The notes beneath the pieces are model-generated. The model saw only the letters and a list, made by a program, of their open reading frames with translations, made no database searches and had not been told where the DNA came from. A DNA stretch of 64,000 nucleotides from Flaccisagitta enflata (Eukaryota; Chaetognatha; Sagittoidea; Aphragmophora). Positions within the stretch are counted from its first letter, which is position 1, and every line of letters begins with the position of its first letter. The DNA is taken from NCBI GenBank assembly GCA_965153355.1, contig OZ231127.1, positions 96,100,001-96,164,000 of the forward strand, given 5' to 3'. This document shows positions 1 to 10,601 of the stretch, piece after piece. Made by a program: the position numbers and the translations under genes.

Positions 1-185
1 AAAGTTTATCGCATTTCTCATCTTAGTAAGCATATCATCTATACATTTTCATGAAAATGGAAGGATGATGAAACACAAAAACTACTTTTAAAAGTCTGTG
101 AAATATTGGTGATTAAACTCCTCATAATCAAATTGAATTTTTGTGACCATGTTAATATCTATAATTGATAAGCGATAAACTTTTT
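1..185. repeat. Candidate small inverted-repeat element (window edge)
   Basis: The window opens with AAAGTTTATCGC and the reverse complement of that 12-mer lies at about 172-184. This makes an inverted-repeat pair about 185 bp apart in AT-rich sequence. It could be a small MITE, but the left end may lie outside the window and no target duplication can be tested. Confidence 0.35.
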
Positions 186-239
186 TCCAAGGTAGTATTC
201 TTGCTACGACTCAGCACTAATGACTTGGTGTTTTAGCGG

Positions 240-650
240 CAGAGATACGTAATGGCGATGCATCAGCGATGCGAGGCACTGCAGCAATATTGAAACAGCC
301 TCGTATCAAAGTTGCAGCAGCGTTTCAGCAGCGTTGAAACAGCGTAGCATCAAAGTTGCAGCGATGATGAAGCTGCGTTGCAGCAGCGTTGCAGTAAACG
401 ATGTAGCTATATTGTAGCCGCGTTGTAGCAGCGTTACAGCAAATCTTGCAACAGCGCCGATTTGGCCAGGAAGCAGGGTTACAGCCACATTGTAGCAGCT
501 TTGTAGCAGCCTTATTACAGCGTTGTTTCAGCGTTGTAGCAACGTTGCAGCGTTGCGGTAAGTGTTGCAGCAGCGTTGCAGCGACATTACGGTGCCGTAG
601 CAAACGTTGCAGCAGCGTTGCAGCGGTGTCGATGCGGCGAAGCAGCGACT
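240..650. repeat. Degenerate GTTGCAGCAGC minisatellite
   Basis: Repeated, degenerate 11-12-bp units around AGCGTTGCAGC run through this stretch. Open frames on both strands here are by-products of the repeat. Confidence 0.8.
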
Positions 651-734
651 TGAGGGCGGCGTTGAGAAGCTCAGAAATGGGATAATTTGTCAAGATAAAA
701 CTAGGAGATGGTCCGGCGCCTTTTAGCCCGACGT

Positions 735-806
735 TGACGATGATGATGATGACAACGACAACGACGACGACAACAACGACGAAGACGGCGACGACAGCGA
801 CGACAG

Positions 807-841
<35 letters not shown>

Positions 842-900
842 GCGACGACGACGACGACGACAACAACGACGACGGCGACGACAGCGACGACGACGGCGAC

Positions 901-946
<46 letters not shown>

Positions 947-960
947 ACGATGACGATGAC

Positions 961-1018
<58 letters not shown>
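735..1018. repeat. Trinucleotide microsatellite (GAC)n then (GAT)n
   Basis: About 285 bp of GAC/GAT triplets. The left part is an interrupted GAC/AAC array and the right part (about 943-1018) is nearly pure GAT. Every frame is open, which gives spurious polyThr, polyMet, polySer and polyHis frames. Confidence 0.97.
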
Positions 1019-1552
1019 TGGAGGCTTGTAACGAAGAACGGCGACAAAATTGAGGGGAAGTTGATGAATCGCGGTGGAGTTGTGCTGCACAGTGCGCACA
1101 GTGCTGCACAGTGCGCAAATGACGACCCATAGCGACAAAATTCAATGCACAGTGCGCCCGATCAGACGACGTTTAAATGACTGAAAACTTTTGCGACTGG
1201 TAGCAAACACAATCAGCAATCTGTTTACGGCCAAAGCCTTCTCATCAAGCATCAAATCGGGCAGACCGTGGAAACCATGCAAAACTCATTTTCTTTTATT
1301 TTTCATCCAGATAATGACGTTTTGATGAGCTCTTTATTCACTTGGAGCTTCGACGTTCTTTTCATTTCTTCCTCTTCTTCCTCTTCTTCTTCCTCCTATT
1401 CCTCTCCTCCTCTTCATTCTACTCCTCTCCTCCTTCCTCCTGTTCCCCAACCACGAGATCAAGTTTTCAGACAACAGAATTCCATTTAAAATTTTTAACT
1501 TTCTTTCAGAAACTTGGACCTATTCAATGAAAAGGAAGGGAATGGAAGGGAA
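1019..1552. other. No gene seen; pyrimidine-rich patch
   Basis: There is a local duplication of GTGCTGCACAGTGCGC at about 1080-1120 and a TTCCTC-rich tract at about 1365-1445. No convincing exon was seen. Confidence 0.5.
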
Positions 1553-2024
<472 letters not shown>

Positions 2025-2025
<1 letters not shown>

Positions 2026-2420
2026 AGGTTTAAGACCTATTCACTACATATACAATGCTCACCGGTCAAATTTTCATCAGGCTTGTTACAACAAGGTTTA
2101 ACTGTATCTTACCTTTAAAACTCTTCAGTGACCATTCATTGCCCCCCCCTAGCTATTAGATCCATAACGATACAATAGAGATGAGTTGTTTGAATTTTGA
2201 ATGGTTTCTTTTCTTATCAAATGCAACACCCACAAGACGGGGTTTTTTTTCAGGTCCATTACAAATTTACCAGTACTGGCGGCTATCGCCGTGAGGAAAA
2301 CAGTCGTAAGCATTGTCTGGCTTCCAATAAGTTTTTTTCCTCAGTTACTGTAAATTTTTCATTCGTCAAAATCAATCCAGAGAAATTGTATGTATTGATT
2401 GCACTGAAAATCAGAGAAAA
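2025..2420. other. AT-rich spacer, nothing recognised
   Basis: Unremarkable AT-rich sequence with short open frames only. Confidence 0.5.
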
Positions 2421-2430
2421 ATAGGACAGA

Positions 2431-2700
2431 GCCAAATGAGCAAGGCAAGCTAAAATACTCAAAATCACTCACACAGATCACCAGTTATGCTCACTGACAT
2501 GCTTTCTTGTATTTGCATGCTCAGAAATGAATCAGATCATACTTTTTTATTCATTTCATTCAAAGTAAAAAAAAAAAAGACTAAATGAGCAAGAATATTC
2601 AAAAACACTCTCGCTAATAAGCAGATATGCTCATAAACATGTTTTCTTGTATTTGCATGCTCAAACAAACATAGATATACTCCTTTATTGATCCTATATA
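2431..2700. repeat. Two diverged copies of a 140-bp unit
   Basis: CTTGTATTTGCATGCTCA occurs at about 2507 and 2647, a 140-bp offset. The sequence around it, including AAATGAGCAAG and TATGCTCA, repeats with divergence. Both copies contain ATTTGCAT, the complement of the octamer ATGCAAAT. No coding potential is seen. Confidence 0.65.
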
Positions 2701-2929
2701 AAATCATAAGAAATTGAGAAAAATAAATAAATCTTTTATAAATAAATCTTTAAAAAATCATTTTTCAAAAAATATTTGTCATAAAGAATTCTGCTTGGCG
2801 CCAAATGAAAAAGAATTATCAAATTTACTTACCCTATCAAATTCATCAGAGTCAAGTTTTTAAATTTCCCCATAAGAGAATGAAAACCATGTTTCACTGG
2901 AATATGTCAAAAAGTCGGGTAATGTTAGG

Positions 2930-3115
2930 TGATTCAATCCTGTGCACTTGTTTTTCCCCGCAAGGGCAAATCATTAATTCAAGCTTACTCGAGCTAAAAC
3001 ATGTAAGACCAAACCCACACCAAGCCTAAATCCTATCCGTAAACCCTACCCAATCCCTAAGCCTAACCCCACCCCTAACCCTAAAACATTACCCGCTTAA
3101 AAACACTTAAAAACA
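2930..3115 (-). repeat. Dispersed repeat with degenerate CCCTAA tract
   Basis: At about 3030-3090 there are irregular CCCTAA/CCCTACC units, the complement of a degenerate TTAGGG tract. A similar sequence lies at 18,110-18,330 in the other orientation. There the tract is also bracketed by an ACATG/AAGCTT-like side and a TTTTTAAGTG-like side. The matching flanks suggest a dispersed element carrying a telomere-like core rather than telomere repair alone. Confidence 0.55.
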
Positions 3116-3335
3116 AAAGAACGTGACCAAAAGGGGAAGACTGACTTCGACTTTTTTCTCCAACAATGGAGACAAACTGTGTTCAACTTCTAAGTCGCTC
3201 CATTTTCCATTCACTGCAACTATCGCTAGACCTAACTTTCTTGAAACTCCATCATCATCATCATGACTCTTTACATTTCCAATTTCATAGTGCTCAGTAG
3301 ACACAGCCTAGTCCATCAAAAAAGAGATGAACTGT

Positions 3336-4304
3336 CTGGGTTGGCAAAAAAAACACTTTTTTGAAAAAAGCCAATTTTAGCCGGCTAAAATGGATTAAAC
3401 CGGCTAAAATCCTGTGTTTTTTCAAACGCCGGATTTTTTCAAAAATGCGCCATGGAAGTAGTAATAAATCCGAATAAATATGATAAAATGATGTTGATAT
3501 TGTGCTAGATGAGATAAAAAGCTATACTTGACCTTGTTAGCAATGGAATCAATAACAGTTGGAGCTGCAGTCACCTTTTGATGTTTCTCAATTTATCAAT
3601 CCTAAGTCACCATTTCATCCTATGATGAAAAGTAAGAGAAATGATCAGGGATGTGATCAGGGAAATGATCAGAGAAATGATAAGAGATTGTGATTCGTGG
3701 TTCAATTCATGATTAAATTAATCAAATATGACAAATTTAATGATATATCAATAAGGCGCATTTTTCATAAAACAAGGTCATTAGACCTAAGTCGCGTGCG
3801 TCGGCACTTTCAAAAGAAGTCAGGCAGACAGACAGACAGACAAACATTTTTCAAAAAGACATTTTAAATGACTGTTTACTGCACAAAGTTCCTTCTCTAC
3901 CATTCAGACATAACAAATGCTTTAAAAAGCCTTTGAAACAGTTTTGTGACGGACGGACGGACCGACCGACCAACGGACCGACCGACAGAAAAGTGGCTTA
4001 TAGAGTCGCGTAGCACGCGACTAAAAATGGAATTCTCCCCTGCCACTGGCGACACGGAAGAGAAAAAAAGAGGTGTATGATTTTGAGAGGAAAACAAAAA
4101 AAAAGAGGTGTATGATTTTGAGAGGAAAACAAATGGCAGCACAGCTGCTCTGTCAGGTAAAAAAAAAAATTTGAAAAAAAAAATAGGTTTTTGGGAAATT
4201 TTGGATTTTCAGTGATTTTACAAACAATTTTTGAAAAGCCAATTTAATCCAGCCGGTTTAATCCGGCTTTTTTTCAAGCGGCTAAAATTAGCGTGCCAAC
4301 CCAG
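3336..4304. mobile_element. hAT-type non-autonomous element (969 bp, 8-bp TSD)
   Basis: The ends are inverted: the left starts CTGGGTTGGCA and the right finishes TGCCAACCCAG. Both ends then carry GCCAATTTTAGCCGGC-like motifs. The element is flanked by a perfect 8-bp direct repeat, TGAACTGT, at 3328-3335 and 4305-4312. An 8-bp duplication with short TIRs is typical of hAT transposons. No transposase frame is present. A family A2 copy is nested inside at 3769-4027. Confidence 0.85.
3769..4027 (-). repeat. Family A2 dispersed repeat
   Basis: In reverse orientation it starts TTTAGTCGCGTGCTACGCG, followed by a GGTCGGTCCGTC core and an end resembling GCACGCGACTTAGGTCTAATG. It matches 12,655-12,906 along its length, including the TCTGTCTGCCTGAC segment. 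It is a variant of family A with a different 3' half. Confidence 0.8.
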
Positions 4305-4462
4305 TGAACTGTTTTTCACTCATGACACATTTTCATTTCCTTTTCAGCAAACACGGTCTGTCTGTCTGTCGCTACAAAGATTACATGTGTATAACTTTAA
4401 AGTTGTTCAATCGCTTATTCACTGCAACGCTCTTCAAACCTCGAGTTCGTTCTGGTCTGTTA

Positions 4463-5062
4463 CAGTACGATTGGAGCAATGACGACCTCGACTGGAGGAA
4501 AGATTTTAAGCATCCTAATTTCATTTGTATTATAGAATATTTGAGATTTAAGCTAATTAAAGGTTGCTCTATTGAGTGAAAATGTTTGCTTCTCTCAAAC
4601 TTCAACTCGCGACTTGACCTCATCAAGACTTTATTTTTAGAAAATCTAACCTATTTTAATAGATGGAGTAGAAAATTTTATATCATTTTGAAGAAAAAAT
4701 CAGCTCAATCGGTCTATTTTTATAGGTTTTATGGCCATTTTAAGTTTTGCCCAAAAACTAATTTGCATAACTTTCGTTCATTAAAGATGGCCGTAAAACC
4801 TATAGAAATAGTCTGATTGAGCTGATGTTTTTTTCAAAATTATCTAAAAATTTTTGCCTATTCTAATGAAATAGGTTAGAACCTTGAAAAATGAAATCTT
4901 GATGAGGTCAAGTCATAAGTTGAAGTTTAATAGATGCAAATATATTCACTCAATAAAGCAACCTTTAATTAACCTAGATCTCAAATATTTCATAATATAA
5001 ATAAAATTAAGATACCTAAAATCTATCCTCCAGTCTAGGTCGTCATTGCTCCCATCGTACTG
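4463..5062. mobile_element. Palindromic Tc1/mariner-type element (600 bp, TA target)
   Basis: The whole 600 bp is an imperfect palindrome centred near 4760. The left begins CAGTACGATTGGAGCAATG and the right ends with its near-complement. Immediately outside each end is TA, the target dinucleotide of Tc1/mariner elements. The flanks, GTTCGTTCTGGTCTGT and ACAACGTAGATAAACTC, are contiguous in the paralogous unit at about 5147-5178, which is therefore an empty site. There is no coding capacity. The ends and the CTGGAGGAA motif resemble the element at 58,536-59,076. Confidence 0.85.
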
Positions 5063-5067
5063 TACAA

Positions 5068-5389
5068 CGTAGATAAACTCTTCTTAACTTTTAACTTGTT
5101 AATATTACATTCCTAATTCGCGGCAACTCTTACTGGACGTAGCGTTCGTTCCGGCCTAGTTACAACGGAGATAAACTCTGCTTAACTTTTGACTCATTTC
5201 ATTCTCTTTTCACCGCAACTCTCACTAGACACGGCTTTTTCTTTCAGGTCCGTTTCTTGTCGAGGCCAAAGAAGTCTATTTTTGACACTATTTTTTTTTT
5301 TTTTTACAGTTGGAGTGTTCTTTTTTTTTCGCCATCTCATTTTGGATGCAAGGCCCAAAGAAGTGGGAAGGCTAAACTCGTGGTTATGA
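5068..5389 (+). repeat. Diverged local repeat units (empty-site paralogue)
   Basis: Units of roughly 100-130 bp carrying CGCAACTCT(C/T)ACT, GTTCGTTCYGG and TACAACGgAGATAAACTC recur here and at 4310-4462. One unit at about 5147-5178 lacks the palindromic insertion. T-rich runs follow and no gene is seen. Confidence 0.6.
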
Positions 5390-7662
5390 TCACCATTAAA
5401 CTCTTATCCTTCAACTCTCTCTCTCTGGTCGTGTTTCTACTGATTTGTCATGTCTCTATCTTTTGGGAGTGTTTCTGCTAAACTCGTGGTTATGGTCAAC
5501 TCTCTCTCTCTGGTCGCGTTTCTACTGATTTGTTATGTCTCTATCTTTTGGGAGTGTTTCTGCTAAACTCGTAGTTATGATCACTATTAAACTCATATCC
5601 TTCAACTCTCACTCTCTGGTCGTGTTTCTACTGATTTGTTATGTCTCTATCTTTCGGGAGTGTTTCTGCTAAACTCGTGGTTATGGTCACCATTAAACTC
5701 TTATCCTTCAACTCTCTCTCTCTGGTCGTGTTTCTACTGATTTGTTATGTCTCTATCTTTTGGGAGTGTTTCTGCTAAACTCGTGGTTATGGTCACCATT
5801 AAACTCTTATCTTTCAACTCTTTCTCTGGTCGTGTTTCTACTGATTTGTTATGTCTCTATCTTTTGGGAGTGTTTCTGCTAAACTCATGGTTATGATCAC
5901 TATTAAACTCATATCCTTCAACTCTCACTCTCTGGTCGTGTTTCTACTGATTTGTTATGTCTCTATCTTTCGGAAGTGTTTCTACTAAACTCGTAGTTAT
6001 GATCACTATTAAACTCATATCCTTCAACTCTCACTCTCTGGTCGTGTTTCTACTGATTTGTTATGTCTCTATCTTTCGGAAGTGTTTCTACTAAACTCGT
6101 GGTTATGATCACCATTAAACTCTTATCCTTCAACTCTCTCTCTCTGGTCGTGTTTCTACTGATTTGTCATGTCTCTATCTTTTGGGAGTGTTTCTGCTAA
6201 ACTCGTGGTTATGGTCAACTCTCTCTCTCTGGTCGCGTTTCTACTGATTTGTTATGTCTCTATCTTTTGGGAGTGTTTCTGCTAAACTCGTAGTTATGAT
6301 CACTATTAAACTCATATCCTTCAACTCTCACTCTCTGGTCGTGTTTCTACTGATTTGTTATGTCTCTATCTTTCGGAAGTGTTTCTACTAAACTCGTGGT
6401 TATGGTCACCATTAAACTCTTATCCTTCAACTCTCTCTCTCTCTGGTCGTGTTTCTACTGATTTGTTATGTCTCTATCTTTTGGGAGTGTTTCTGCTAAA
6501 CTCGTGGTTATGGTCACCATTAAACTCTTATCCTTCAACTCTCTCTCTGGTCGTGTTTCTACTGATTTGTTATGTCTCTATCTTTTGGGAGTGTTTCTGC
6601 TAAACTCGTGGTTATGGTCACCATTAAACTTTTATCCTTCAACTCTCTGGTCGTGTTTCTACTGATTTGTTATGTTTCTATCTTTCAGGAGTGTTTCTGC
6701 TAAACTCGTGGTTATGGTCACCATTAAACTCTTATCCTTCAACTCTCTCTCTCTCTGGTCATGTTTCTACTGATTTGTTATGTCTCTATCTTTGGGAGTG
6801 TTTCTGCTAAACTCGTGGTTATGGTCACCATTAAACTCTTATCCTTCAACTCTCTCTCTCTGGTCGTGTTTCTACTGATTTGTTATGTCTCTATCTTTTG
6901 GGAGTGTTTCTGCTAAACTCGTGGTTATGGTCACCATTAAACTCTTATCCTTCAACTCTCTGGTCGTGTTTCTACTGATTTGTTATGTCTCTATCTTTCG
7001 GGAGTGTTTCTGCTAAACTCGTGGTTATGGTCACCATTAAACTCTTATCCTTCAACTCTCTCTCTCTCTGGTCGTGTTTCTACTGATTTGTTATGTCTCT
7101 ATCTTTTGGGAGTGTTTCTGCTAAACTCGTGGTTATGGTCACCATTAAACTCTTATCCTTCAACTCTCTCTCTCTGGTCGTGTTTCTACTGATTTGTTAT
7201 GTCTCTATCTTTCGGAAGTGTTTCTGCTAAACTCGTGGTTATGGTCACCATTAAACTCTTATCCTTCAACTCTTTCTCTGGTCGTGTTTCTACTGATTTG
7301 TTATGTCTCTATCTTTTGGGAGTGTTTCTGCTAAACTCGTGGTTATGATCACCATTAAACTCTTATCCTTCAACTCTTCTCTCTGGTCGTGTTTCTACTG
7401 ATTTGTTATGTCTCTATCTTTTGGGAGTGTTTCTGCTAAACTCGTGGTTATGGTCACCATTAAACTCTTATCCTCCAACTCTTTCTCTGGTCATGTTTCT
7501 ACTGATTTGTTATGTCTCTATGTTTTAGGAGTGTTTCTGCTAAACTCGTGGTTATGATCACCATTAAACTCTTATCCTTCAACTCTCTCTCTCTGGTCGT
7601 GTTTCTACTGATTTGTTATGTCTCTATTTTTTGGGAGTGTTTCTGCTAAACTCGTGGTTATA
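5390..7662 (+). repeat. 106-bp tandem satellite, about 21 units
   Basis: The unit contains GTTTCTGCTAAACTCGTGG, ACCATTAAACTCTTATCC, a CT run of variable length and GTTTCTACTGATTTGTTATG. Most units are about 106 bp, and some lack a ~20-bp segment. A higher-order copy is visible: a variant reading GATTTGTCATGTC occurs at about 5442 and 6159, a 717-bp offset, with matching neighbouring variants. Short Leu/Ser-rich frames are artefacts of the array. Confidence 0.95.
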
Positions 7663-7773
7663 ATATCTTTTATTCGTCATGAGCGACAGAGCGTACAGCA
7701 ACATACATCTAACTCTAGGTTTACTCTAAGTGTGGGAGGGGGGAAGGAAAAAAAAAGGCAAAAAGACAACATG

Positions 7774-10599
7774 TCAGTTTGAGTCAACCAACCGTTGTAA
7801 AAGCAACTGTTGCAAACGTTTTAAGGTTGAATTGCCTATCACCGAGAGTTGTTTCACAAATTTCCGAGAGCGATTATCAAAAATTTCGGTCAGTGATGGA
7901 TACCCAAATGAGAGACGTAAAAAACGAACGCTTTCCCACCTGTTGTAGGTGAAAATCCGGCGAATACAGTCGTTCAAGGCAACGTTAAGTTGCTGCATTT
8001 GAGCAGCCGAATATTGAACAACATCTGCTGCATAGGTTAAATGAGGTACACACGCTGCATACAACATTTTCATAAGAATTTGTTCGGATGGTCTCTGATG
8101 GACATTCAGAATCGTATTAGCAGTTGAACGAAAACTAATTAGTGGTTTCAAATGTGACGTTGTAAATGTAGCACCAGCAACAACAGTTACACCTAGGTAC
8201 TTATACCTATTAACGTACTCGAGAGGCTTTCCATACATTTTAAATGTTGGCGACTGAACACCTTTTCCAAAATACATTACTTTCGATTTAGTAGGATTGT
8301 AAGATAAACACCAAGTGAGTCCATAAGAAACACAGGTATCTAGAAGTAATTGCAAAGCGGAGCGACATGGGGCTAACAAACAAATGTCATCGGCATAAAC
8401 TACACAAGCAAGAAAAAGTTCAATTAAATGACATCCAACATTTAACTTTCTCAATTGTAAAATCAAGTCATCAATATAAATTGCAAAGAGGCGCGGACTA
8501 AGAACGCCCCCTTGACGAACACCAGAATACACACGAAAAGTTTTGCTAAATATTCCATTCCATTTAACAATACTTGTTAGATTTGAATACCAATATATTA
8601 GCAAATTCAAAAAACAAAGAGGTAAACCTCGTTTTATCAACTTAATAAACATTCCACTATGGTTCACCTTGTCAAAACCTTTCGAACAGTCTAAAAAGGC
8701 AGCAAAAATATTTGAACCGCGGTCAGTGAAATAATCGACGCATTCTTTTAAAGAAAAAATAGCATGTGATGTAGAATGACGTCTCTTGTACCCAAATTGT
8801 ACTGAGTCAGTATATAAAAGATGGCCAATTTTGATCAACATAGCATGTTCAAATAAATACGAAAAACCAACACCTAAAGTCAGACCACGGTAATTTTTTG
8901 GATCAGAGTGATCACCTTCATTATCTTTAATTAGCGGTGTAATTACACCATTCAAGAAATCGTACGGGACATACGAATGTTGAATCATTGCGTTAAATAA
9001 AAGATGCAAATGCCACGCTAGTTTAGGAGATCCGTAAAGTATATGCTCTGCCTTGATGAAACTTGCCGATGCTTTTCCGGTTTTCAATTTTGACATGACA
9101 TCAAGCATATCATTCCAAGATAAGTACATATGTCCAATGGAATCATCGGCATGCTTCTCAGAATACTGATCATAAAGTATACGAAATTCAGAAAGTAATT
9201 CAGATGATCGAGTCGAGTCAGTAGATTGATAAATCTCATTGAAACCATCAGCAAAGCAATCAGCGATCTGGGCGTTATCGCTCAGACCATCAATAATAGT
9301 ACATTGTTTACCTTTGGCGTAATTAAAATATTTGTATGATTGCCAAAATTTATTCTGATTACCATTACTGAGAGCCTCATTCAATTCATCAACGCGGCGC
9401 TGATCTAGTTCACATTTACTCTTCCTAAGATGCAATTTATACTTATAATGGGCATCTTTCTTAGCTTCAAAAATAGGCCCCTGCCGAGGACTACCATTGA
9501 GCTTCCAGAAATCATGAGAAACAATAGAATCATTTTTTAAAGAAGATAATTCATCACTCCAATAACCCTTTGTCGTTGTAGGTTTACAGCGAGGTAATTG
9601 TTGGTCAGAAATATGAATACATTGTACAATTTGCGTGTAATAATTTTCAATTTGCCGTATGTGATCAACATTGCTACAACAGTTACTACCATGTAAAATA
9701 TAAGGAATAGAAATATTATTAAGACATTCCTCCATAACACTTTCAAAATTTCTACGGATTGAGTCATTCACACCTTTCCAATTAATCACAGATGGTAGAG
9801 GTTCACTTATACTAGGTTTCACAGTTAAATCTACATCAAGAGACAGTCTAATAGGAATGTGATCTGACAGCACATCGCCAGAATCCATAATAGTCACATC
9901 AACAATGTAAGGAACCAGATTTTTACTTATAAAAATGTAATCTAGTAAAGAAAACGACCGTTGCTTTACATTTGATCTAGTGTAACAAGTACTAGCATCA
10001 AAACCAATCATGCTGTCAAATGTGCAATACAATCCATTCTCATCAATCAAATTTTTAAGAAGCAAAGAAAATTGATTTCTACCATTGAAAAAATCACAAT
10101 TCATATCACCCATAACAATGACACTTGAATTAGGATTATCTTTGATAACATAATCTACAAAACCAATTGTTTCAGCATACATATCAGTCTGAGAGGAAAG
10201 ATCATTGACATTGTAATAGGGTAAGTAACAATTAATTAGTAATATAGAACCAAGTGCAGAACTTATTTCAAGGACTGTTACTCTATCATGAAAATATTCA
10301 TTTTTTGGTCTTACTATGGATGAAATGGATTTACTCCAGATGAAACCCGTTCCGCCGAATGGACGTCCTTGCAAAATTTTTGTTTGCATTTTAGACTTCA
10401 TCGCACTTCTGCCCCACCCGTCGAGATCAGGATGAAGTGTTTTTAGGACATTGACCCCAGGATATCGTTTCGAGGGAGGTCGAAGCCAATGCTCCTGTAA
10501 CCCATAAACGGATATGGGAAAAGAGCAACACGTATCACGAATAAATTCCTTGTTTCTTTCATATCCGTTAACATTATGAGACAGGATCTCGAGAGGCAT
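7774..10599 (-). CDS. LINE ORF2: APE endonuclease and reverse transcriptase
   Basis: This 941-residue frame is intact and encodes the enzyme that nicks target DNA and reverse-transcribes the element's RNA (target-primed reverse transcription, in the nucleus). Residues about 1-255 form an exonuclease/endonuclease/phosphatase-type domain: HNVNG near 8, QEHW with E36, GDMNCDF with D165 and N167, and LSDH at 244-247. The RT follows at about 540-830, with FLDCSKGFD (D637), GVRQGGVLSP (693-702) and the catalytic YADD (735-738). No RNase H domain is apparent. The ATG lies 2 nt beyond the ORF1 TAG (TAG-TT-ATG), which suggests termination-reinitiation. All catalytic motifs are present, so the protein could be functional, although this copy lacks its 5' end and probably its promoter. 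Confidence 0.95.
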   Translation of the reverse strand: MPLEILSHNVNGYERNKEFIRDTCCSFPISVYGLQEHWLRPPSKRYPGVNVLKTLHPDLDGWGRSAMKSKMQTKILQGRPFGGTGFIWSKSISSIVRPKNEYFHDRVTVLEISSALGSILLINCYLPYYNVNDLSSQTDMYAETIGFVDYVIKDNPNSSVIVMGDMNCDFFNGRNQFSLLLKNLIDENGLYCTFDSMIGFDASTCYTRSNVKQRSFSLLDYIFISKNLVPYIVDVTIMDSGDVLSDHIPIRLSLDVDLTVKPSISEPLPSVINWKGVNDSIRRNFESVMEECLNNISIPYILHGSNCCSNVDHIRQIENYYTQIVQCIHISDQQLPRCKPTTTKGYWSDELSSLKNDSIVSHDFWKLNGSPRQGPIFEAKKDAHYKYKLHLRKSKCELDQRRVDELNEALSNGNQNKFWQSYKYFNYAKGKQCTIIDGLSDNAQIADCFADGFNEIYQSTDSTRSSELLSEFRILYDQYSEKHADDSIGHMYLSWNDMLDVMSKLKTGKASASFIKAEHILYGSPKLAWHLHLLFNAMIQHSYVPYDFLNGVITPLIKDNEGDHSDPKNYRGLTLGVGFSYLFEHAMLIKIGHLLYTDSVQFGYKRRHSTSHAIFSLKECVDYFTDRGSNIFAAFLDCSKGFDKVNHSGMFIKLIKRGLPLCFLNLLIYWYSNLTSIVKWNGIFSKTFRVYSGVRQGGVLSPRLFAIYIDDLILQLRKLNVGCHLIELFLACVVYADDICLLAPCRSALQLLLDTCVSYGLTWCLSYNPTKSKVMYFGKGVQSPTFKMYGKPLEYVNRYKYLGVTVVAGATFTTSHLKPLISFRSTANTILNVHQRPSEQILMKMLYAACVPHLTYAADVVQYSAAQMQQLNVALNDCIRRIFTYNRWESVRFLRLSFGYPSLTEIFDNRSRKFVKQLSVIGNSTLKRLQQLLLQRLVDSN

Positions 10600-10601
10600 A
10601 A

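Noticed and set aside
735-1145. Long frames of polyThr, polySer, polyHis or polyIle over the GAC/GAT tract
   Set aside because: Simple trinucleotide repeat keeps several frames open on both strands; no splice sites or non-repetitive coding sequence.
3040-3090. Chromosome end or telomere fusion
   Set aside because: Units are degenerate and short, and matching flanks occur around a second tract, pointing to a dispersed repeat.
5390-7662. CRISPR-like look of repeated units
   Set aside because: Units are contiguous ~106-bp tandem repeats without unique spacers, in a eukaryotic context; the same holds for the 122-bp and 20-22-bp arrays.
9537-9767. Hydrophobic antisense-frame peptide inside LINE ORF2
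   Set aside because: Overlaps the APE/RT frame whose motifs are intact; it is a shadow.
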